A stretch of DNA of 64,000 nt, taken from assembly GCA_947494645.1 (NCBI GenBank), contig CANLVO010000001.1:434001-498000 (forward strand), given 5' to 3'. Below, piece after piece: positions 17,244-24,792 of this stretch. How positions within the stretch are numbered: position 1 is the stretch's first letter; each line of letters begins with the position of its first letter. The stretch is from an uncultured Litoreibacter sp. (lineage in GTDB: Bacteria > Pseudomonadota > Alphaproteobacteria > Rhodobacterales > Rhodobacteraceae). Below the pieces are notes generated by a model. That model was not told the DNA's origin. It did not search any database and worked only from the letters and a program-made list of their open reading frames with translations. The position numbers were made by a program, and so were the translations under genes.

Positions 17244-17258
17244 CGGCCGGACCCGTCC

Positions 17259-17465
17259 TTATCGGTTTACATTGTCTTTCTTGGATTTGTCTGGATTATC
17301 TCGGGCGTATTCGCGGCCATTTATCTTCACGACGTGTGCATCTTGATGCTCGCCTCTCTTGATTTCGGCCACAACGTTTCTGCGAGGAACGTTCTTTCGC
17401 CTCCCGATGTCGTAGTGTTCGTTGCGCCCACCAGGGCCATCGTTCTTGCCTTTAATTTTGGTCAT
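17259..17465 (-). CDS. small basic protein, possibly DUF3892-like
   Basis: A 68-residue, very polar and basic protein: GPGGRNEHYDIGRRKNVPRRNVVAEIKRG, then VKINGREYARDNPDKSKKDNVNR. The end, GREYARDNPD followed by DNVN, recalls the DUF3892 pattern of a short beta-rich protein closing with a YxRxxPD motif and a polar tail; I regard this as tentative. Only 2 bp separate its ATG from the stop of the XRE-ImmA gene, so the two are translated together. It could be a small DNA- or RNA-binding partner or an antitoxin-like factor; nothing in the sequence decides between these. Confidence 0.6.
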   Translation of the reverse strand: MTKIKGKNDGPGGRNEHYDIGRRKNVPRRNVVAEIKRGEHQDAHVVKINGREYARDNPDKSKKDNVNR

Positions 17466-17467
17466 CT

Positions 17468-18616
17468 CTACTCCTGCCTTGCGTTCTTTAATTGGATGAC
17501 ATTCGAGCCCGTTGTCTCCAATACACGCCCAAAAATCTCTTGTTCTGCTCGACGCGACAAAGAAAGCCTGCGACGAACTTGCTGCAGCAAGAGCTCGCCT
17601 CCACCCTCGACTGCATCAATTGCCCTTCGAAGCATGCGCGGTTTTTCCAAAGGCATCTCCTTGTCGAAAGGCTCGCCGCGCTTTCCTCGGTAACCGTTCT
17701 TAGACGCACGAATGTTCAGCGCACGGGCCCAGTCTGAGTCACAAACGCCAAGGTCCTGAGCCCGTTTGATCTGAGCAAGAATAGAAATGCCCCACTCTTG
17801 TTTGTGTGATGCGAATTCCTCCAGTGACGGATACTGGACTGCCTTCAGGAAAGCGTCTCTTGGAAACAGCAGCGCACCAGCAAATCTGTGGGCTTGTTTC
17901 TCGATAGCTTGGTAGGTTTGCGGGTGACGAACTTCCTTCTCTGTTACTGAACCGAAGTGCGCCAGCACATGATATAGCTCGTGCGCAAGGTTAAACCGCA
18001 TACGCACTGCAGATGATTCAAGGGTATTCGCACCGACGACAGGCCGCTCAATGTGATCTGCCCAGCGGGAATACCCAGACTGTTTACTGTTCTCGATTTC
18101 GAAGGCGAGAACTGGGATACCCATGTTTTCCAAGGCGAGGCAAACATCCGGGATAGGGTATGAGCCCAATCCCCAAACGTTTCTGCAATGATCGGCTAAA
18201 TCCTCAATCTGCTCATTTGTGACACTGGCCCAGTTCCCCGGCCATTCTGCCAACCGGGGAAGATCGAAAGCCGGGAAGTCAACATATTCAGAAAGAACCG
18301 AGAAAGCCTCCGCGGCCCATTCAATTCTCTGCGATGTTTTACCTTGGGAGCGCAGTGGTTCTGAGGCTTGCCGCCGCCAAAACACTGGCCCGCTCATAGG
18401 GGGTGGAGCGGGACGCAAGAAGAACTGCCTCGGGAACGACGTTTTTTCCGCAATAGCTTCAAATGTCTCTGCTCGCGGCAACGACACCCCTGTTTCCAAT
18501 GCCGTCAGCGCATTGGGCGAGATCTCCAGCATGCCGCTCAGCGCTGCTTTCGTAAGGCCATGGGCCTCTCTAGCTTGCGTCAGTCTTTCGCTGACGAAAC
18601 CTTCCACTCTTTTCAT
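17468..18616 (-). CDS. XRE-family regulator with ImmA/IrrE metallopeptidase domain
   Basis: A 382-residue two-domain protein. Residues about 5-65 form an XRE-type helix-turn-helix (ERLTQAREAHGLTKAALSGMLEISPNALTALETGVSLP). Residues about 150-290 form an ImmA/IrrE peptidase domain with the zinc motif HELYH at 212-216. In phages and integrative elements such proteins relieve repression by cleaving a repressor, and in toxin-antitoxin modules they act as antitoxin or toxin sensors. Here it lies in an operon: it overlaps the upstream 239-residue gene by 4 bp and is followed 2 bp later by a small basic protein. It may control island excision or a defence module. Confidence 0.88.
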   Translation of the reverse strand: MKRVEGFVSERLTQAREAHGLTKAALSGMLEISPNALTALETGVSLPRAETFEAIAEKTSFPRQFFLRPAPPPMSGPVFWRRQASEPLRSQGKTSQRIEWAAEAFSVLSEYVDFPAFDLPRLAEWPGNWASVTNEQIEDLADHCRNVWGLGSYPIPDVCLALENMGIPVLAFEIENSKQSGYSRWADHIERPVVGANTLESSAVRMRFNLAHELYHVLAHFGSVTEKEVRHPQTYQAIEKQAHRFAGALLFPRDAFLKAVQYPSLEEFASHKQEWGISILAQIKRAQDLGVCDSDWARALNIRASKNGYRGKRGEPFDKEMPLEKPRMLRRAIDAVEGGGELLLQQVRRRLSLSRRAEQEIFGRVLETTGSNVIQLKNARQE

Positions 18617-19332
18617 AGCTCAATGTCTCTTTCTCCCAAACCGCGCTTCAACGAAACGACGACCCGGTCCTCCTGTTTCGGGCGGGCTTCTCCAACCTTC
18701 TCAACTTGGGTCCATCCTAGAACGGAGCCCAACTCACCATTCATGACGTTTGCTTGGAAAAGCCACGATCCGAATGATGCATCTGGTACGGCAAGACGCA
18801 TCATGGCGAGCGAGGTGTCGCGCCGGTTGAAGCCGCCCACCCTCATGCCGTGCTGAATGACCACAAGCATTGTGTTTCGCGCATCTATTCTTTGCCGCCA
18901 GCCGTCACCCAGATCCATTTCAAGCTGGCGCACGGCGAAATGTGATGCAGCGAGATCCGCTTTGTAAGCTGCGTGCTCCGGTCGCGCCCTCAGATTGTCG
19001 ATTGGTTCTGCCAGGACGAGCAGTTGACCAAGCTGGCCAACCACGATCTTCTGCCCGTTACAGGCCAGTGTTTTCACCTGATACGGCGCGCCATGGTCGC
19101 TGCAGGACCTCATCAGAGCTTTCATGCCGTTATCTCGACGACCATCACGAACGGCTTGGAGATCCACGGGGTCCCATTCTGCACTGGGACGCTGGATCAC
19201 GAAACCTCCTGGCGGTTGCGATATGTCATCGTAGGCAGCGGCGTAGGCACCGCGCAATGCATCGAACATTGTCTCAATGAACGGCTCGCGAAGGTCCCGC
19301 TGGAGCAAGCTGAGAATTTCTTTGTCGTACAT
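18613..19332 (-). CDS. hypothetical protein, first gene of the XRE-ImmA operon
   Basis: An unrecognised 239-residue soluble protein. It begins MYDKEILSLLQRDLREPFIETMFDALRGAYAAAYDD. A charged central part follows, with NGQKIVVGQLGQLLVLAEPIDNLRARPEHAAYKADL and RQLEMDLGDGWRQRIDARNTMLVVIQHG. No signal peptide, membrane segment or catalytic signature is obvious. Its end overlaps the XRE-ImmA start by 4 bp, the kind of coupling seen for partner genes such as toxin-antitoxin or sensor-effector pairs. Composition is intermediate between the GC-rich core and the AT-rich helicase gene next to it. An effector or toxin role is possible only by position. Confidence 0.7.
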   Translation of the reverse strand: MYDKEILSLLQRDLREPFIETMFDALRGAYAAAYDDISQPPGGFVIQRPSAEWDPVDLQAVRDGRRDNGMKALMRSCSDHGAPYQVKTLACNGQKIVVGQLGQLLVLAEPIDNLRARPEHAAYKADLAASHFAVRQLEMDLGDGWRQRIDARNTMLVVIQHGMRVGGFNRRDTSLAMMRLAVPDASFGSWLFQANVMNGELGSVLGWTQVEKVGEARPKQEDRVVVSLKRGLGERDIEL

Positions 19333-19570
19333 AAGTCAGCCTGTGAATCAAAGTTACGCGGAATATTTCACAAAAAATACCAAGTGACAAGACTCTTGGC
19401 GCGTGAAAAGGTAACTGACGCCCTCCGACGATACCCTCGGTGCTTGGCAAGATCCTGCAATGTTCAGGCCCTACTGGCCACTCAACGACGAATGGCTGCT
19501 TCCGTGTCGAGAAGCTTGCCATTGGGCAAACGCAGCGAATGACGGCTTCCCGCCCGCTGCGGTGACCAGT

Positions 19571-20995
19571 TCACGCCGCGAGCAAGGAGGTCTGCTCAAC
19601 GTTCTGATCAGTATTACCGTCTGCCAGCCAATTAGAAAGCAGGTTGCGCATTCGCTCGCAGGGAATGAAGACCGTTGTGGGCTGGCGGTTGCCACGCTGC
19701 CCATATTCCCCGTTTGAAAGCCTTCCGAACCCGCCCTTTCTGATTTGAAATCGAAACAACCATTGCACTAGCTCAGCCAAGGCATACGCTTCACCGAAGT
19801 TCGGATCATGATTACAAGAGAGGAAGTTCGCAATTTGGGGATTTGGGTGTTGATCATATAAATAGACAGCATGGGATAGCTCTGAATGCTTGTTAGTCCC
19901 GCGAGTAGTATTCGCGATCCAGCTTACTCCAGATGTCGTCCAAGCCCCGTACTGATCCTTTTGGGGGTGGCCAAACATTCTGCTGTTCTTCGACCAATAT
20001 GAACTGTGAGGCTTCTCACCTTCTTTGTTGGAGAACCAGTTAATTTTTGCACAAGTGAGCCCTATCTTCTCCTTAGCAACTTTCATGATCGCGGGCTCTC
20101 TGTTTCTAAAATTCATAAGGCTCACTCCGACCGAATTGCCTGCTCTTAGGCGCATTGGCTTACCTACATACTTGGTTTGAGCTGTATAGCTCATACCGGT
20201 ACTTTCCAGGGCTGGGATACTTAAGATGGTGAGAGCGCTGGCAACATCACTCTTCCAAGCTCTCAGCGACTCTGAAGGGAGTTTGTCAATGACTAAAGTA
20301 ATATCCTCTTTGCTACGATCAAGCTGCTCAAGATAGTAACGAAAGAAGCTTCCTTCATTTAGAAAAGTCAGGACAGTCACTGACTTTGACTTCGTCAACA
20401 GTTCAAGGGGTATAGTTGAAACGAAGAGGTCTCCCTTTGTCTGGTATAACGATCCAGATTTGGCGCGGTAATAGAGATTGGGGTCAAAGGTCTTGCTGCC
20501 TTGCGCTACGCGATCATCCCAGGCCATTGTCGGGCTAATGAGACCTGTTTGATCTATACTCACGAGACCAAGCCCCAAGTAATCGGAGTTAAACTCGTGC
20601 GCGCTCACGCCTTGAAACTGCTCAAAGGGGTTTAAGACTTCATCTATTATGAGATGATAGTCGCAGAGCAGAGAAACTTGTTTGTGACCTTTCGGAACTT
20701 GTTCCGTAGCGAACGAGCCAAGCCGATAAAAGAGTTCGTGTGTGCAAACAATGTTCTTGCCGGCTTGGATTAACGTGCGCAGGTGGTCTCCCTTTGTGCC
20801 GCTTATTGGCTCACCATGCTCAAAACCCGGTCGAGAAAACAAGATGCCGATATCTGCGGCCTCGGTTTCTATTCTTTGTGTTTCAGTCAAGTATGGAACG
20901 ACAACAATATAACGTTCCTCGGGTTTAAATGACTGGATCATAGCTGTTGTCTTGCCCCATCCACAGGGTCGATCTTTAATTGTAACTGTTGGCAT
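19571..20995 (-). CDS. helicase-like P-loop ATPase (phage/plasmid SF2-like)
   Basis: A 474-residue protein with a Walker A loop at residues 12-17 (CGWGKTT) and a Walker B at 116-120 (LIIDEV), giving an SF2-like DExx box. The stretch THELFYRLG lies between them. Near the C-terminus SWIANTTRGTNKHSELSHAVYLYDQHPNP followed by VQWLFRFQIRKGGFG resembles the motif V-VI region of phage and plasmid replication helicases. The Walker A starts almost at the N-terminus, so there is no accessory N-terminal domain. It is AT-rich relative to the core and stands alone, with more than 1 kb of non-coding DNA upstream. It could be an old replication helicase of the element or a defence ATPase. Confidence 0.7.
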   Translation of the reverse strand: MPTVTIKDRPCGWGKTTAMIQSFKPEERYIVVVPYLTETQRIETEAADIGILFSRPGFEHGEPISGTKGDHLRTLIQAGKNIVCTHELFYRLGSFATEQVPKGHKQVSLLCDYHLIIDEVLNPFEQFQGVSAHEFNSDYLGLGLVSIDQTGLISPTMAWDDRVAQGSKTFDPNLYYRAKSGSLYQTKGDLFVSTIPLELLTKSKSVTVLTFLNEGSFFRYYLEQLDRSKEDITLVIDKLPSESLRAWKSDVASALTILSIPALESTGMSYTAQTKYVGKPMRLRAGNSVGVSLMNFRNREPAIMKVAKEKIGLTCAKINWFSNKEGEKPHSSYWSKNSRMFGHPQKDQYGAWTTSGVSWIANTTRGTNKHSELSHAVYLYDQHPNPQIANFLSCNHDPNFGEAYALAELVQWLFRFQIRKGGFGRLSNGEYGQRGNRQPTTVFIPCERMRNLLSNWLADGNTDQNVEQTSLLAA

Positions 20996-22179
20996 AATAA
21001 GCCCTTCTTATGATTGATGTTAATGAATCGCTGTGCTTGACGAACTGACTGTTCGATTGCCAAATCAGGAGTGCTTGATACGTTTGGCGTGCATCACAGG
21101 TACCACAAGCGCCATAAAAATAAGGTGCTTTAGGCGTTCAGACGTATAGAAATGTTATTGAAATGAAACATACCCATGCAGGAGATACCACGATGCGCTT
21201 GGCTGTTCTAAGTGCAAAAAACTCCGCGGGATAAAATACATATGGGGGCGATCTTGAGAATTTCAAGGGTAAGGCCAAGAATTTAATCGATATTTTGGAC
21301 GTTTCCATAGTGATGGTCGTAACGAACAAGCAGCGGATGCTGCATGCTGTATGATATTTTGTTTTTAACAACAATAACTTAGATCATTCTTCGTCATGTC
21401 GGGAAAGAATTTGAAATGTTGTTCAAGAAATCCAGTCAATAGCTGTGGTTTTGCCAGCGCTTATGAGCGTTGTTGTGCGGATGGCTAGTGTTCTGGATAG
21501 GCAAACAAGTGTCTTCGCTTGTCACTGACGAAGAGCGTCTTGGAAACAAGATCTAGTATCGGACTGCTTATCAAGAACGAAGTAACTATGATCATGAGTT
21601 TTTCTTTTGGAGTGTTAATAGGACTGCGTAGGCGTCAGGGGCTTTGCCCCTAACAACCCCAACTTCTTGAGATGAGAAAACTCCTAGAACCCGTGCGGAG
21701 CGAACTATGTGAGCGTGAGCACTGATCGGCCGATCACTCGGCTCAACAAACAAAAACATCCAGCTACTCACAATAGGATAGTTACGTTGTCCGATCATCT
21801 TTCTGATCCAATCAGAGATTTCAGCATAGGTTACAGGCCCCTATACCGGCTTGCTGGACCGTTGGTTAGGTTTCAGACCAACTAGAACCGATTTCCAATA
21901 ATTTCGGCTAGATTTTGTAGAGCCACCATGCACCATCGTTGTTAACCCTATGCCCCCCGGGGCGGGCCCTTACCGCCATCGTTAACATTGTCAGAGTGTT
22001 TTTTGGCCCTGCGATCTCTTCGTTATTCTTTGAGCACAACCTCACCTAGGTTAGGGTCAGGTGAGTTAAGCATTTGTTTTATGGTCGTTTTGCTGGCGTT
22101 TGTAGGGCTCGTTCACACAACGTCACTGTGAACCGGATGTGGCTGTACTATCTGGAGCGCCCCTCATGGTAGGATGTGG
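20996..22179. other. AT-rich gene-poor stretch of the island
   Basis: No intact gene is convincing in these 1184 bases. A minus-strand frame at about 21592-21843 reads protein-like sequence (EISDWIRKMIGQRNYPIV, RPISAHAHIVRSARVLGVFSSQEVGVVRGKAPDAYAVLLTL). It lacks a proper start (a stop lies just upstream), so it may be a relic. A perfect 14-bp palindrome, TGATCGGCCGATCA (21723-21736), lies within it. AGGGGC/GCCCCT forms a small hairpin at about 21638-21651. Confidence 0.5.
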
Positions 22180-22407
22180 TTACTTGTCTCGAAGTAAGGT
22201 CCAGCTATCAACCTGGAGTGCTTCTGCGATACGGTAAAGGTTGTCCACCGAAATATTCTGTTCGGATCGTTCAACTGCGCTTAGGTAAGTGCGGTTCAGT
22301 CCCGCTTCGCCAGCTAACCGTTCTTGAGACCAGCTTCGTTCAGCACGCAGAAGACGCATGTTCCGTGCGATAGTATCTCTCAGAGGGCTTTTTGGCGTCC
22401 GTTTCAC
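22180..22407 (-). CDS. small XRE-family transcriptional regulator
   Basis: A 75-residue protein consisting of one XRE/Cro-type helix-turn-helix: DTIARNMRLLRAERSWSQERLAGEAGLNRTYLSAVERSEQNISVDNLYRIAEALQVD. The recognition helix is around GLNRTYLSAVERSE. Such small proteins act as dimeric repressors in restriction-modification systems (C proteins), phages and integrative elements. It is divergent from the small membrane protein at 22499, and the 91-bp gap between them probably contains the operator. No restriction-modification genes are adjacent in this window. Confidence 0.88.
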   Translation of the reverse strand: MKRTPKSPLRDTIARNMRLLRAERSWSQERLAGEAGLNRTYLSAVERSEQNISVDNLYRIAEALQVDSWTLLRDK

Positions 22408-22498
22408 CGGGAAATCTATTGTGCTTTGATCTCCCCTGGGCTACCTGTTTTAAGATACATTCGACTACCGCAAGTCAGGGTAAGAAGGGAGCGTTCGA

Positions 22499-22708
22499 GT
22501 GCTTGTCATATGGAGTATGCTTAAGCTGTGGATGGGGCTTGCGCTGTATGCGGTTCTTGGTTTCGCAATTTACCTCTGGATCGTCGGCAATATTACGGTT
22601 GTTCAGCTTGTCGCTGCGTTCGTAGGATTTTGGGTTTTGGGTTGGATCATTGTCTTAGTGACAAGCGTTGTCGAGAAACTGTTAGGCTATTCGCATCCCT
22701 TGGACTGA
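22499..22708 (+). CDS. small hypothetical membrane protein (two helices)
   Basis: A 69-residue, very hydrophobic protein with two predicted helices: LWMGLALYAVLGFAIYLWIV (about 10-29) and LVAAFVGFWVLGWIIVLVTSVV (about 37-58), then a short polar tail. The GTG at 22499 is supported by AAGGGAG 7 nt upstream; an internal ATG at 22517 is the alternative. It is divergent from the XRE regulator at 22180-22407, which may repress it. Small two-helix proteins under XRE control occur as toxins, holin-like effectors or defence membrane effectors; none of these can be asserted here. Confidence 0.6.
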   Translation: MLVIWSMLKLWMGLALYAVLGFAIYLWIVGNITVVQLVAAFVGFWVLGWIIVLVTSVVEKLLGYSHPLD

Positions 22709-23222
22709 AAGCTCGGTTGAGATGGACTCCTTTCAAACTCGCAGCCAGTTGGAGTCATGACGCGCGGGGCTTCACGAGAGTTTCGTAGTGCACAGCCTAC
22801 GAATTTCTCTCAAAATTCACGCTCACTGTCATCATAGCACCATGATTGCATTGAGTCGGGAGGTACGATGATGATTGGTCGGATTCAATCGTCCCCGAGC
22901 ATCCTTCAATTGAGGGCGAACGAAACGTTCCCTTCTCTTTCGCCAAAGAGGGTTTGCTGTAGGGTCAACAACATCCCTTAAACACGAGGGGGTCGAGCCG
23001 GTGGTTCTCGGTTGGCTTCGAAAGCAGCAGCGTTTGCAGTAGGTATGCGCTTCAAACAGACACTTGGACGCCTTGGTAGGGGCGACGGGGGTACAAACTA
23101 TCCGAAGTAATCAGTGCGGACGAAGCTGCACTTATGGTGCTGTTCTTGGAGCACCGCGTCAGATCAAAATTTGCAATCTACTCTTGAGCTGTTCCACCGC
23201 CACCACTCACGTTGCTATTGAG
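22709..23222. other. gene-poor segment of the island
   Basis: No recognisable gene lies in these 514 bases. A hairpin TTCGTAG/CTACGAA (22782-22788 with 22797-22803), followed by TTTCTCTC, may terminate the small membrane-protein gene. A 37-codon ORF at 22868-22981 has a good Shine-Dalgarno sequence (GGGAGGT) but no protein-like composition. A frame near 22980-23041 (KHEGVEPVVLGWLRKQQRLQ) may be a gene relic. Confidence 0.45.
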
Positions 23223-23801
23223 CTAGCGAACCCAAAGAAGCTTTGAGCCTTGCGAGATTGGGACTAGCGAAAACCGCGTGATGCCTCGCCCGTCCAATCC
23301 ATTTCGTGTCAACCAATCCTCGACCTCACCAGAATAACCAATTCGGTAAAACGTAAAGAGTGCTCGTGGTTCGATAGGTATGTCTGTCCGCATTTGCATT
23401 TCATGACAATCGGACGGAATTGGCGTGGCGCTGCACACTGGGCTAACGAGAGGTACCTGAGCATCAACCTTGCTTGCCATTGCCAGTCTTACAGTGCCTT
23501 TCGGAAGCACTGTACTTCCATCCCAGTTTTCTGGGTATCCGTTCAGCTTGAGCCAGCTCTTCCGCGTCCTAGAATGATAGTATAGCTCACGCAGCGTAAC
23601 AGTGCCGTCTTCGATCCGTTGTTCGGTAATTGCCTTGAGGTGTTCAGGTGCGGTGTCAACGTCATAGTAGTCCTCAAGGACGCAAATGACTCTATCTGTG
23701 AGGCACGCCGGTGACGTTTTGCTAAGCAACTCTTGAGCGCTAGCGCCTGAAGAAAAGCTCAGGGAAACGACTAAGATCCAAATCCATGCGACTTTTTTCA
23801 T
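23223..23801 (-). CDS. hypothetical exported protein
   Basis: An unrecognised 192-residue protein with a clear signal peptide (MKKVAWIWILVVSLSFSSGASAQE), so periplasmic or secreted. The start at 23801 is chosen because it opens the signal peptide; the frame extends to 23846. The mature part has six cysteines: two near the N-terminus (SPACLTDRVICVLEDYYD), two in the middle (SPVCSATPIPSDCHEM) and none after residue 150 apart from those, consistent with two disulfides. The C-terminus contains FYRIGYSGEVEDWLTRNGLDGRGI. It is the last cargo gene before the right end of the island. No known domain is recognised and the role is unknown. Confidence 0.65.
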   Translation of the reverse strand: MKKVAWIWILVVSLSFSSGASAQELLSKTSPACLTDRVICVLEDYYDVDTAPEHLKAITEQRIEDGTVTLRELYYHSRTRKSWLKLNGYPENWDGSTVLPKGTVRLAMASKVDAQVPLVSPVCSATPIPSDCHEMQMRTDIPIEPRALFTFYRIGYSGEVEDWLTRNGLDGRGITRFSLVPISQGSKLLWVR

Positions 23802-24280
23802 ACTTGTGTTGTCCTTCTGAAACCTAAACCCGTGCCCCTGTGCCACATCACCATGAGTTATCCAATAACATCACAGGTGTGAACAACACTTCGTCGACTA
23901 CAATTTCTTACCATTTTGCCTCTTGTTTGACTTGCTAGTGAATAGGCGAATGGGACTGCTGTGAGATGGAAGCGAGACAAATGGGCTCAAAGCGGTCGTC
24001 TGTTGCTCTCGACAGCATGTTACTTCTTAAGGAGGTTGTTTCTACGATTCCAGAGCGATGGTTTTCAAAAAGAATTGCCGAGAAAGGACAAATGGATCGT
24101 AAATCCACCCAGCTTCGGGCGTAGCTCAGGGGTAGAGCAAAGGGCCAAAGCAACGCTTTGAGCACCTTGCCAACCGAACGTTCACACAAAAACTGTGAAT
24201 GAAACTGCACATTCTTGAATGTTCATGCTCGGAACGCTAAGCTTGAATGGCGTAAGCTCTTGTTTTTACAGATTTACCAT
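23802..24280. other. right end of the island, non-coding
   Basis: No gene is seen in these 479 bases. They hold the upstream region of the exported-protein gene, an inverted partial tRNA-Gly copy at 24116-24139, and small dyads TTCACA/TGTGAA (24181-24199) and CATTC/GAATG near 24211-24222. The latter are possible accessory sites for the recombination machinery at the att end. Confidence 0.5.
24116..24139 (+). repeat. orphan copy of the tRNA-Gly 5' segment, inverted relative to the tRNA
   Basis: These 24 bases are identical to the 5' portion of the intact tRNA-Gly (acceptor strand through the D-arm, minus strand 24354-24331) but lie on the plus strand about 190 bp away. The sequence after it does not fold into an anticodon or T arm, so this is a fragment, not a second tRNA. 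It sits inside the island close to its right end. Confidence 0.8.
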
Positions 24281-24326
24281 TGGAGCGGGCGATGAGATTC
24301 GAACTCACGACCCTAACCTTGGCAAG
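24281..24326 (-). repeat. attR: 46-bp direct repeat within the tRNA-Gly 3' half
   Basis: Identical to 12357-12402 over 46 bp. It covers the anticodon arm, variable loop, T arm, acceptor 3' strand and CCA of tRNA-Gly. It is the right junction of the roughly 12-kb integrated element and keeps the tRNA gene intact. Confidence 0.92.
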
Positions 24327-24355
24327 GTTATGCTCTACCCCTGAGCTACGCCCGC
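24281..24355 (-). tRNA. tRNA-Gly (anticodon GCC)
   Basis: A complete 75-nt cloverleaf with encoded CCA. The acceptor stem is GCGGGCG paired with CGCCCGC. The D arm is GCTC/GAGC with loop AGGGGTA, and the anticodon loop TTGCCAA (anticodon GCC) is closed by AACC/GGTT. The T arm contains GTTCGAATC. The discriminator is T, followed by CCA at 24283-24281. The 3' half is duplicated at 12357-12402 by integration of the island. Its native terminator hairpin appears to remain on the far side at 12308-12341. Confidence 0.97.
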
Positions 24356-24460
24356 ATCCGTTGGTGAGCCGTGAGATATAAACTCTCACCCTGTCCTGCA
24401 AGGCTTAATTCACATGAGCCGGAGATTTTTTCGGCAAGCCTGCAAACCCAGGCCCTTCGA

Positions 24461-24775
24461 TCAGATATCAATCGCGCCTTCATCCTCGGGGGCCAGCTCG
24501 GCCGGGGTCTTGCGGCGGATGATGATGTCGCCATTGGGCAGAACCTCGGGCGGGTGATACGCATTCAGCCCGCGCAACTGGTCAGAGAGGTCCTCCATCA
24601 GCGGGGCCACGTCGTCCTGAATACCCTCAAGCAGCTTGCGCATCCCTTCCGCCAACTCGTCCAGCCCTTCAAACAGCGGCGGCTCTGACGGCGCACCCTC
24701 TTCCTGCGGCAAGGTTTGCGACAGGGCAGGGGCGGCAAGGGTGCCTAACAAAAGAACGAGGAAAACATGTCTCAT
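24461..24775 (-). CDS. hypothetical exported acidic protein
   Basis: A 104-residue protein with a signal peptide (MRHVFLVLLLGTLAAPALSQ). The acidic helical middle is LFEGLDELAEGMRKLLEGIQDDVAPLMEDLSDQLRGL, and a conserved-looking tail, PPEVLPNGDIIIRRKTP, follows. The helix pattern suggests an amphipathic or coiled-coil periplasmic protein. No P-loop or other catalytic motif is present. Composition is core-like, and it lies directly outside the island's right end, so it was probably the native neighbour of tRNA-Gly. It ends the minus-strand run that includes the EEP phosphodiesterase and TerB-DnaJ genes. I believe it is a common Rhodobacteraceae protein of unknown function. Confidence 0.75.
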   Translation of the reverse strand: MRHVFLVLLLGTLAAPALSQTLPQEEGAPSEPPLFEGLDELAEGMRKLLEGIQDDVAPLMEDLSDQLRGLNAYHPPEVLPNGDIIIRRKTPAELAPEDEGAIDI

Positions 24776-24792
24776 GACCCCAATATATGGGC

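Noticed and set aside
21193-21234. Short ORF MRLAVLSAKNSAG with an upstream AGGAG, resembling the start of a ParA-type ATPase
   Set aside because: It stops after 13 codons before any Walker lysine, and no continuation in another frame was found; chance similarity is more likely.
22868-22981. 37-codon ORF with a strong Shine-Dalgarno sequence in the island
   Set aside because: The peptide has no protein-like pattern or homologue I recognise, and a good Shine-Dalgarno match by chance is common; kept only as a note in the region entry.
24116-24190. A second tRNA gene on the plus strand
   Set aside because: Only the 5' acceptor and D-arm segment matches; the following bases do not form an anticodon arm or T arm.
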